Shown: positions 1 through 6,718 of the stretch, one piece after another | Position numbering within the stretch: position 1 is the first letter of the stretch | Layout: the number at the start of each line of letters is the position of its first letter | Assembly: GCF_009711165.2 (NCBI RefSeq) | Contig: NZ_WMID02000016.1 | Location: 1 to 64,000, forward strand | Length of the DNA: 64,000 nucleotides | DNA from: Flavobacterium sp. MC2016-06 | GTDB taxonomy: Bacteria > Bacteroidota > Bacteroidia > Flavobacteriales > Flavobacteriaceae | Direction of reading: 5' to 3' | Notes under the pieces: generated by a model | What the model was told of the DNA's origin: nothing | Seen by the model: only the letters and a program-made list of their open reading frames with translations | Databases searched by the model: none | Translations under genes and position numbers: made by a program

Positions 1-77
1 CAAGTTTCAAGTTTCAAGTTTCAAGTTTCAAGTTTCAAGTTTCAAGTTTCAAGTTTCAAGTTTCAAGTTTCAAGTTT
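1..77. repeat. CAAGTTT tandem repeat, 11 perfect units
   Basis: Eleven uninterrupted copies of the heptamer CAAGTTT run from the first base of the window, so the true array may extend further left. It is noncoding and sits just before a terminator hairpin. The same heptamer, with single-base variants, builds the hairpin between murD and ftsW (54144-54191), so it belongs to a repeat family dispersed in this genome. Confidence 0.95.
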
Positions 78-79
78 AT

Positions 80-116
80 AAAAAATCCGAATCGTAATTT
101 ACGATTCGGATTTTTT
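80..116 (+). terminator. Bidirectional intrinsic terminator
   Basis: An 18-bp perfect inverted repeat (core TCCGAATCG / CGATTCGGA) with a 1-base centre, an A-run before and a T-run after. It would stop transcription entering from a gene left of the window and works in either direction. Confidence 0.8.
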
Positions 117-159
117 ATTTTGTGGTGTTTTGAAAAATTTATAAATATTTGAAAACCAT

Positions 160-167
160 TATCTTTG
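160..167 (+). promoter_or_regulatory. Candidate -7 box for the CocE/NonD hydrolase
   Basis: TATCTTTG matches the Bacteroidota -7 consensus TAnnTTTG. The nearest suitable TTTG upstream is about 27 bases away, longer than the usual 17-23, so the -33 element is weak. The box precedes the ATG at 220 by 52 bases and almost touches the in-frame GTG at 169, which argues against starting there. Confidence 0.4.
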
Positions 168-219
168 AGTGTCAAAAAACGAATTAATCAAATCATTAAC
201 ATTAAAAAAAGTAATACAA

Positions 220-1968
220 ATGAAATCATTTCTGAGGTTTATATTTATTTTTCTGGTTGTTTTAAATTCTTCTGCTCAACAAACAAAAGCGGCTAAAGCA
301 GCTGATTTAGAAAGTGCCTACGATATTCAGGATAGCGTCATGATCAAAACTCGTGATGGTGCATTGCTATCGGCAATGGTTGTTCGGAAAAAAGGAGTAA
401 ATGCTCCAAAACCAGTCATACTTCAATATACGATTTATGTTAGAGATAAAGGAAGAGATATTAAATCGTTAAAAGAAGCCGCAGACAAAGATTATATTGG
501 TGTAATTGCTTATGCGCGAGGAAAGCGATTTAGTCCTGATGAAATATTTCCTTATGAAAATGACGCCAATGATGTTTACGATGTTATAGATTGGATTAGT
601 AAACAAAATTGGTGTAACGGCGGCGTTGGTATGTTTGGTGGCAGCTATAACGGATTTACACAATGGGCTGCTTGCAAAAAAATGCATCCTGCACTTAAAA
701 CAATTGTTCCGTATGTGGCTAGTAAGCCCGGAATGGGTTTACCGATGGAGAATAACGTTTTTGTAAATCCAAATTATGAATGGTCTTTTTATGTTGGTAA
801 CAATAAATATTTAGATACTGTTGCAGGAAACGATAGAAAGCGTTTTAGAGCAATGATGTTTAAATGGTGGGAAACGGGAGCAGCATATAAAAAAATGGAC
901 AGTATTGATGGTACTCCAAACAGGCTTTTTCAGAGATGGATTTCACATCCTTCTTTTGATAAATATTGGCAGGATATGGGACCGTATGGAAAAGAATTTG
1001 CTAAAATAAATATTCCTGTTTTAGCAATCGACGGCTATTATAATGATTCTCAAAATTCTGGATTGTATTATTTACGTGAACTCGAAAAATATAATTCAAA
1101 AGCAAATTACTATCTTATTATTGGGCCATATAGTCATATTGGTGCTCAAAGAGAAGGTAATGCTGTTTTAAATGGTTATAAGGTTGATGCAAATGCTTTG
1201 ATTAATACGAATAAAATAACGTATCAATGGTTTGATTATATTTTGAAAAATGGTACTAAACCTAAAATACTAAAAGATAGAATCAATTATCAGGTTATGG
1301 GAGCAGACGAGTGGAGAGGCGCATCTTCATTAGATAAAATGAGTAATGGCTTTTTGACTTTATATTTGACAAATACAATTGTTAAATCTGAAAAATTCTA
1401 TTCTTTGAATGCTGAGAAACCTAGTAAAAAAGAATGTCTTACGCAAGAAGTTGATTTTGCTGAGAGAGTAAATAGTAATAACGATTATTATCCTGATCCA
1501 ATTATTAAAAAGGAAATTGATACTAGTAACGGTTTTGTTTTTATAAGTGATCCTTTAAAAGAACCTTTGCTTGTAAATGGTTCGTTTTTAGGTGAAATAA
1601 AAGCAAGTATCAATAAAAAGGACATGGATCTAGGGATCACTTTATATGAGGTAACTCCAGAGGGAGAATATTTTCATTTGTCATATTTTATCGGACGTGC
1701 TAGCTATGCTAAAGATATTGCGACAAGGAATTTGCTGAAACCTGACAAGATTGAGTCGATTCCTTTTTCAAATACGCACTTGGTGAGTAAACAATTAAGG
1801 AAAGGAAGCAGGCTGCTCATAACTTTAAATGTAAATAAAAATCCGTTTTCAGAATTAAATTATGGAACAGGTAAAGTTGTTACAGAAGAAACTATAAAAG
1901 ATGCAAAAGAACCATTGAGAATAAAATGGTATAATGATAGTTTTGTAAAAATTCCGATTTGGAAATAA
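220..1968 (+). CDS. CocE/NonD (X-Pro dipeptidyl-peptidase S15) family hydrolase, exported
   Basis: An exported serine hydrolase of the alpha/beta fold. Members of this family cleave acyl or X-Pro peptide bonds; the substrate here is unknown. From the ATG at 220 the protein begins with a clear signal peptide (MKSFLRFIFIFLVVLNSSAQ). A frame extends up to a GTG at 169, but that would bury the signal peptide and nearly overlap the promoter box. The nucleophile elbow GGSYNG puts the catalytic Ser near residue 142; IDGYYND and GPYSHIGA supply the likely Asp and His. The C-terminal part fits the jelly-roll domain of the family. It stands alone, ended by a hairpin at 1990. Length (582 aa) is normal. 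Confidence 0.85.
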   Translation: MKSFLRFIFIFLVVLNSSAQQTKAAKAADLESAYDIQDSVMIKTRDGALLSAMVVRKKGVNAPKPVILQYTIYVRDKGRDIKSLKEAADKDYIGVIAYARGKRFSPDEIFPYENDANDVYDVIDWISKQNWCNGGVGMFGGSYNGFTQWAACKKMHPALKTIVPYVASKPGMGLPMENNVFVNPNYEWSFYVGNNKYLDTVAGNDRKRFRAMMFKWWETGAAYKKMDSIDGTPNRLFQRWISHPSFDKYWQDMGPYGKEFAKINIPVLAIDGYYNDSQNSGLYYLRELEKYNSKANYYLIIGPYSHIGAQREGNAVLNGYKVDANALINTNKITYQWFDYILKNGTKPKILKDRINYQVMGADEWRGASSLDKMSNGFLTLYLTNTIVKSEKFYSLNAEKPSKKECLTQEVDFAERVNSNNDYYPDPIIKKEIDTSNGFVFISDPLKEPLLVNGSFLGEIKASINKKDMDLGITLYEVTPEGEYFHLSYFIGRASYAKDIATRNLLKPDKIESIPFSNTHLVSKQLRKGSRLLITLNVNKNPFSELNYGTGKVVTEETIKDAKEPLRIKWYNDSFVKIPIWK

Positions 1969-1989
1969 AAAGCAATAAGATTAAAAAGT

Positions 1990-2025
1990 AAAACCACAAG
2001 TGCTAATTAAAGCGCTTGTGGTTTT
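1990..2025 (+). terminator. Hairpin after the CocE/NonD gene
   Basis: A 15-bp stem (AAAACCACAAG / CTTGTGGTTTT with one G-U pair) and a short T-run, 21 bases after the stop. The convergent gene on the minus strand ends at 2078, so it probably serves both. Confidence 0.65.
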
Positions 2026-2077
2026 GATCAGAATATTTATTAACCCATTAAAAAACTAAACTGACTTGTATTTTTGA

Positions 2078-2812
2078 TTATGCAGAAGCATATTCTTTTT
2101 TCTTTAAACAATATTGGTTTTTTTCATAATCAATGTTTGAGATAAAATCAAGTAATGCTTTTTTTGATGCATCTTCGCTATATTCAAATGATGGATCAAA
2201 GAAAAATTGACGGCAAATTACAGGTTCTGAACTAAAATCGTAAATAGAATCTTCTATATCATATGTCATCAATGGATTTTGATTAGGGAAGAGTTCTGTT
2301 AATTTCGAAACTGAATCTTCAAACCATTTGTCAAAAGATTTCTTTTTAGGAGTTACATGCCTTGCTAATAAAACTAAACCGATTAACTCGCTTTGTAAAA
2401 AATTTGAACCTTTTTTATATAGAATATCAATAATTCTAATATTCATTAAACTAACCCAAATTGGGCCATTTATATATCCGTTTGCTGGATGATCTAATTC
2501 AGCATCAAAAATTAAGGCATCGGTATTTTCAGGATTTTCGATAGAACTCCAGATTGCTTCTATGCGTTGTCTAATGTCTTCAGATTTTGTAGAAAGTGCT
2601 TTGTATCTCCAGAATACCCATTCTAGTGTTGCTGCTGCCAAAGCCATAGAGGCTTTATGGCCAATTTGATTTAGGATTTTTTCTAAGTATTCGTTTTCTT
2701 CAATTGGATCAATAAGTTTTTCCATCAATTTAGGAGTCCACTTATAATCAATAATATGTCCTATACTTTTAGATTCACTAATTACGTCTGGTGCTTTTTT
2801 TAAGTTTTTCAT
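2078..2812 (-). CDS. Hypothetical protein, 244 aa
   Basis: I do not recognise the family. The protein is soluble, with no signal peptide or membrane segment, and looks mostly helical and acidic. It is rich in Trp-containing segments (LEWVFWRYK near residue 62, GPIWVSLMN near 115) and ends in a Cys/Lys-rich tail. The segment around residues 90-125 (IENPENTD, DAELDHPANGY) looks conserved-domain-like, but I can attach no function. It is a single gene between a convergent neighbour and a long AT-rich leader with a -7 box at 2887. No mobile or defence genes are adjacent. Confidence 0.6.
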   Translation of the reverse strand: MKNLKKAPDVISESKSIGHIIDYKWTPKLMEKLIDPIEENEYLEKILNQIGHKASMALAAATLEWVFWRYKALSTKSEDIRQRIEAIWSSIENPENTDALIFDAELDHPANGYINGPIWVSLMNIRIIDILYKKGSNFLQSELIGLVLLARHVTPKKKSFDKWFEDSVSKLTELFPNQNPLMTYDIEDSIYDFSSEPVICRQFFFDPSFEYSEDASKKALLDFISNIDYEKNQYCLKKKEYASA

Positions 2813-3064
2813 GATATTTTTTAATTAAAAATTAATTGGCTAATAGTATTAGCGAATTCTTTGTTAATGCCTTTATTATAACGATGCAAATTTATTAGCA
2901 GAAGCGTTTTTAGTCATGCTCTAAAAGTTTTTAAAATAACAGAATAAGTTTTTTATCATTTGTATTTATTTGAAATTCAGTTAAATGAGAAAAGTACTAC
3001 AAAATATTCAAAATCTTACTTGTAGGAAACAAGAATGTATAAACTAAAAGATTTAAAATAAAAA
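2813..3064. other. AT-rich intergenic leader, no gene seen
   Basis: Noncoding in all frames. It holds the likely promoter of the minus-strand orphan gene (box at 2887-2894) and, at its right edge, the pruA terminator. No repeat was recognised elsewhere in it. Confidence 0.5.
2887..2894 (-). promoter_or_regulatory. Candidate -7 box for the 244-aa orphan gene
   Basis: TAAATTTG on the minus strand fits TAnnTTTG. No TTG lies 17-23 bases upstream. The predicted leader is roughly 65-70 bases. Confidence 0.35.
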
Positions 3065-3095
3065 AAAGCCGAATCTTAATTTAAGATTCGGCTTT
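3065..3095 (-). terminator. pruA intrinsic terminator
   Basis: A 15-bp perfect stem (AAAGCCGAATCTTAA and its complement) with a 1-base centre, followed on the minus strand by a T-rich run. It lies 37 bases after the pruA stop. Confidence 0.85.
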
Positions 3096-3132
3096 AGTAT
3101 TTATAAAGTCCTTTTGAGACAGAAATGCTTAA

Positions 3133-4758
3133 TTATCCTAAAAATGGATATCTGTAGTCTTCTGGTGTAACAAAAGTTTCTTTGATAGTTCTAGGAGAAG
3201 CCCAACGCAATAAGTTTAATGCAGAACCAGCTTTATCGTTGGTTCCAGACGCTCTTGCACCTCCAAAAGGCTGCATTCCTACAACTGCTCCTGTTGGTTT
3301 GTCATTAATATAGAAGTTACCAGCAGCATTTTGCAATTTAGTTGTAGCAACTTCAATAGCATAACGATCTTGGCTGAAAACAGCTCCTGTTAAAGCATAC
3401 TCAGAAGTAGTATCAACTAATTCTAAAGTTTCTTCCCACTTAGCATCTTCGTATACATAAATTGTCATTACTGGTCCGAATAATTCGGTTTCCATTGTAG
3501 TGTATTTTGGGTTTGTAGTTACAATAATTGTTGGCTCAATAAAGTATCCAACAGATTTATCATAATTTCCTCCAATAATAATTTCAGCATCAGCATCTTT
3601 TTTAGCTTGGTCAATATAACTAGCTAATTTGTCAAAAGAACCTTCGTGAATAACTGCAGTAATAAAGTTTCCAAAATCTTCTGGAGAACCCATTTTCATA
3701 GATTTTACATCAGCAATTAATTGTTCTTTTACAGTTGGCCATAAACTTTGAGGAATATAAGCTCTTGAAGCTGCAGAACATTTTTGTCCTTGAAATTCAA
3801 ATGCTCCACGAGTAATTCCAGTAGAAACTTGTTTTGCGTTTGCGCTTGGGTGTGCAATGATAAAATCTTTACCACCAGTTTCTCCAACAATTCTTGGGTA
3901 CGTTTTATAGTTGTGAATGTTTGCGCCAATTTTAGCCCAAATATCTTTAAATACGTGAGTTGATCCTGTAAAGTGAACTCCAGCAAAATCACGGCTTGCT
4001 AAAACAGTATCTGTAATCATTAAGGCATCACCAAAAACTACATTGATAACGCCATCAGGAACTCCAGCTTCTTTGAAAACATCGATGATAATTTTTGCAG
4101 AAAATACTTGGCTGTCACTTGGTTTCCAAACCACAACATTACCCATCATAGCAGCACTTGCAGGAAGATTTGCAGCAATAGCAGTAAAGTTAAATGGAGT
4201 AATCGCATAAATAAAACCTTCAAGAGGTCTGTATTCTAAACGATTCCAAACAGAAGAATCAGATTTTGGCTGATCGTTGTAAATTTGAGTCATAAACTCT
4301 ACGTTGTAGCGTAAAAAGTCGATTAATTCGCAAGATGCATCAATTTCGGCTTGGTGAATATTTTTAGACTGCCCAATCATAGTTGCAGCATTAATACGCG
4401 CTCTATAAGGACCAGCAATAAGTTCTGCTGCTTTTAAGAAAATAGCAGCACGTTGTTCCCATGCCATATTTGCCCATGCTGTTCTTGATTCAAGAGCATT
4501 TGCAATTGCTTTTTCAATATGTTGTTTTTCTGCTAAATGGTACGTTCCAACAATATGTTTGTGATCGTGTGGAGCAGATATTGTTTTTGTGTTTCCTGTT
4601 CTGATTTCTTCACTTCCGATATATAATGGAACATCAATTTTTGAATTCCATAATGAAGTATACGCAGCTTGAACTGCTGCTTTTTCTGGTGAGTTAGGAG
4701 CGTAACCTTTTACAGGTTCGTTTACCGCTTTTGGTACATGAAAGAATCCTTTTAGCAT
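3133..4758 (-). CDS. pruA: L-glutamate gamma-semialdehyde (1-pyrroline-5-carboxylate) dehydrogenase
   Basis: Oxidises glutamate semialdehyde (from proline through P5C) to glutamate with NAD+, the last step of proline catabolism in the cytoplasm. It is a stand-alone enzyme of 541 aa, not fused to proline dehydrogenase. Aldehyde dehydrogenase hallmarks are present: FTGSTHVF for NAD binding, GETGGKDF with the general base near residue 293, and GQKCSAASR with the catalytic Cys near residue 327. I chose the ATG at 4758 (MLKGFFHVPKAVNEP), the usual start of flavobacterial homologues as I recall them; nine further in-frame residues upstream look like leader. It is monocistronic, with a -7 box upstream and a strong terminator. 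putA-type partners are not in the window. Confidence 0.95.
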   Translation of the reverse strand: MLKGFFHVPKAVNEPVKGYAPNSPEKAAVQAAYTSLWNSKIDVPLYIGSEEIRTGNTKTISAPHDHKHIVGTYHLAEKQHIEKAIANALESRTAWANMAWEQRAAIFLKAAELIAGPYRARINAATMIGQSKNIHQAEIDASCELIDFLRYNVEFMTQIYNDQPKSDSSVWNRLEYRPLEGFIYAITPFNFTAIAANLPASAAMMGNVVVWKPSDSQVFSAKIIIDVFKEAGVPDGVINVVFGDALMITDTVLASRDFAGVHFTGSTHVFKDIWAKIGANIHNYKTYPRIVGETGGKDFIIAHPSANAKQVSTGITRGAFEFQGQKCSAASRAYIPQSLWPTVKEQLIADVKSMKMGSPEDFGNFITAVIHEGSFDKLASYIDQAKKDADAEIIIGGNYDKSVGYFIEPTIIVTTNPKYTTMETELFGPVMTIYVYEDAKWEETLELVDTTSEYALTGAVFSQDRYAIEVATTKLQNAAGNFYINDKPTGAVVGMQPFGGARASGTNDKAGSALNLLRWASPRTIKETFVTPEDYRYPFLG

Positions 4759-4832
4759 GTTATTTAAAATTATTGAATTAGACAATTTAAGGGTTAGAAG
4801 ATTTAATTTGTTATGAATAATCTAACGTTGCA

Positions 4833-4840
4833 CAAAAGTA
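4833..4840 (-). promoter_or_regulatory. Candidate -7 box for pruA
   Basis: TACTTTTG on the minus strand fits TAnnTTTG, about 74 bases before the chosen ATG. No good -33 TTG was found at the usual spacing. Confidence 0.4.
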
Positions 4841-4911
4841 CAAAGGATAAATTAATAATTTGGTACTTTTATGAATAAGATAACTATAAGAAATACAGTT
4901 TTAAGATAGAA

Positions 4912-5298
4912 TTAATTTATAGCAAACGGAGCGCACATTCTAAAAGTAGGAACGATTACTTTGAATGATTTTGTAGTAGTAAAATTAATCATATTAAAAT
5001 GACCTTTCATGGCGCCATAAGGCGAAGATAATAAACAGCCAGAGCTGTAAGTGTGGTTTTCGCCAGGTTTTAAAACTGGTTTTTTACCAATTACGCCTTC
5101 ACCGTCAACAACTTCTAAATCGTTTAAAGAATCAAAAATTTCCCAGTGGCGAGAAGTTAATTGTACAGAATCTTTACTGTGATTTTCGATTGTAACTACA
5201 TAACTAAAGGCAAAATGAATCTTGTAGTTCTTGAAGTAAGTACCTTCAAAACTAGTTAAAACAGATATTTTTATGCCTCTTGTTATTTGAGAAACCAT
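4912..5298 (-). CDS. apaG: ApaG (DUF525) domain protein
   Basis: A 128-aa protein with the whole ApaG fold, a fibronectin-III-like beta sandwich. Typical stretches are visible: FAFSYVVTIEN near residue 30, QLTSRHWEIFDS near 47, VDGEGVIGKKPVLKPGE near 64, and SSPYGAMKGHFNM near 92. E. coli ApaG is linked to cobalt resistance and magnesium efflux, but its biochemical activity is unknown, and related domains occur in some F-box proteins. It is soluble and without a signal peptide. It lies just upstream of the T9SS plug gene on the same strand with a 79-base gap and has its own -7 box. Confidence 0.93.
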   Translation of the reverse strand: MVSQITRGIKISVLTSFEGTYFKNYKIHFAFSYVVTIENHSKDSVQLTSRHWEIFDSLNDLEVVDGEGVIGKKPVLKPGENHTYSSGCLLSSPYGAMKGHFNMINFTTTKSFKVIVPTFRMCAPFAIN

Positions 5299-5332
5299 AC
5301 TAAAGTAGTATATATGTGTGCGTTATAGATGC

Positions 5333-5340
5333 AAAGCTAC
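5333..5340 (-). promoter_or_regulatory. Candidate -7 box for apaG
   Basis: TAGCTTTG on the minus strand fits TAnnTTTG, 34 bases before the apaG ATG. No TTG sits at the expected -33 position. Confidence 0.4.
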
Positions 5341-5377
5341 AAAAAAAAATCATTCGATCGAAATCCTTAACAATGTT

Positions 5378-6637
5378 TTAATTGGTGATGTTTATTGAGT
5401 TTGCGTTTCCTTTTCCGATAACTCTTTGATAACGATCGGTGTTTTCTTTATAATACACTAATATGGTATATTCGTTTTCAGTCTGGTAGAAATTTCCATC
5501 GATAGCATTTTCATTATCAATCACGCCTTTTTTGTCGACAATTGTGTATTGAAAATTAGTAAAACCCTGCTTAATCATTACTGCTTTTTCAAAAACTCCT
5601 TTATCAGAATTATAATCCATTTTGTATTCTGGTGATAAACTGTAGTTGTTAAACATACCAGTGATATATAGGTCTTTGTTTGCTCTAAAAGTTGGAGCCG
5701 AAAGCGTAAAATAAACCCAGGCATAATCGGCCTCAATTTCATTGTTAGAACCATTAATGTTTTTTACAACAAAATTTCCATTCACATCTTGATTCAAAGT
5801 ATAAATCTGACTGGCTCTTGCAGCATTTGTGTATAAATAAGCATTGTAAATATCACTGTTTCGGCCTATTTTTCCAACATTATTACTTGCGGAGCGAATG
5901 TCTTTATTCTCAAAATAAAGATATTCATTTCCTCCCCAAAACTGAGTTTCTTTATCGTATTTATAAATCAGCTGATTTCCCATAGTATATTGCGGTACAA
6001 CATTTTTAATAGCTGTATTAAAATTGCCGTTTTGCAATAAAAGAACTTTTACATTTTGCGCTGGAGTTTGAAAAGTAATGTCGTTTGATACAATAGCAAA
6101 ATCAAGACTTTGCATATAATCGATATTGCTAAGATTACGGCTTCGTTTTACCTGTGCCGTAACGGTAGAATGATCTTCGTACAAAATAAATTTTCTCGAA
6201 AAAAGAACTTCTTTATCTTCATTCAAGATCTTCAAGATATAATTTCCTGAGATTCTCAATTGCGTTGTAAACTGGTTTGGAAAAGCAAGTCTATAATGCG
6301 AATAAATCTGCAGTGTATTAAATGAATTGGTATAATCTGTAATTCTTTGATTGTCGAAACCGCGAACATAATCTGTTTTCGGAATGTCGGTTGGTTTCCA
6401 ATTGTAATCACAATGTGTTACTTCAAAATAATAATTAGCTTCATTACCAAATAAATCATCAAACTGAAATTCAAATGAATCGCCTAATTGAAATATAGGC
6501 ACAACATTAGTCCCGTTTTGTACAAATGAAACTGTTTTAATATTGTATGGAGGATCTACTTCTGTTTGTACTTCTTGGGCTGTCGCCGAAGCAAAAATTA
6601 AAAGTAGAAGTAGGTTTTTAAATGAAAATTTCGGCAT
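5378..6637 (-). CDS. Type IX secretion system plug protein (DUF5103)
   Basis: Matches the DUF5103 family, whose Flavobacterium member blocks the open SprA translocon pore of the type IX secretion system from the periplasmic side. A signal peptide (MPKFSFKNLLLLLIFASATA) sends it to the periplasm. The N-terminal domain shows family-like stretches (YNIKTVSFVQNG, FQFDDLFGNEANYYFEVTHC, GFDNQRITDYTNSFNT), followed by a beta-rich second domain and a last part (residues ~300-410) resembling a carbohydrate-binding fold. The length of 419 aa is normal. It is not beside other gld/spr genes here; gldB and gldC lie 37 kb away. The short gap to apaG could allow co-transcription. Confidence 0.85.
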   Translation of the reverse strand: MPKFSFKNLLLLLIFASATAQEVQTEVDPPYNIKTVSFVQNGTNVVPIFQLGDSFEFQFDDLFGNEANYYFEVTHCDYNWKPTDIPKTDYVRGFDNQRITDYTNSFNTLQIYSHYRLAFPNQFTTQLRISGNYILKILNEDKEVLFSRKFILYEDHSTVTAQVKRSRNLSNIDYMQSLDFAIVSNDITFQTPAQNVKVLLLQNGNFNTAIKNVVPQYTMGNQLIYKYDKETQFWGGNEYLYFENKDIRSASNNVGKIGRNSDIYNAYLYTNAARASQIYTLNQDVNGNFVVKNINGSNNEIEADYAWVYFTLSAPTFRANKDLYITGMFNNYSLSPEYKMDYNSDKGVFEKAVMIKQGFTNFQYTIVDKKGVIDNENAIDGNFYQTENEYTILVYYKENTDRYQRVIGKGNANSINITN

Positions 6638-6718
6638 CTTAATTACGTTGTAAATTGTAAATATAACAATTTTATAGAACGAAAAATAGGATGTTTTATT
6701 GGTTTTAAAAACAAATTA

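Noticed and set aside
1..77. Possible CRISPR array from regular repeats
   Set aside because: Units are 7 bases with no spacers, so it is a simple tandem repeat.
3729..3992. Minus-strand frame of 87 codons inside pruA
   Set aside because: An out-of-frame reading of pruA's own coding region; the real enzyme frame is unambiguous.
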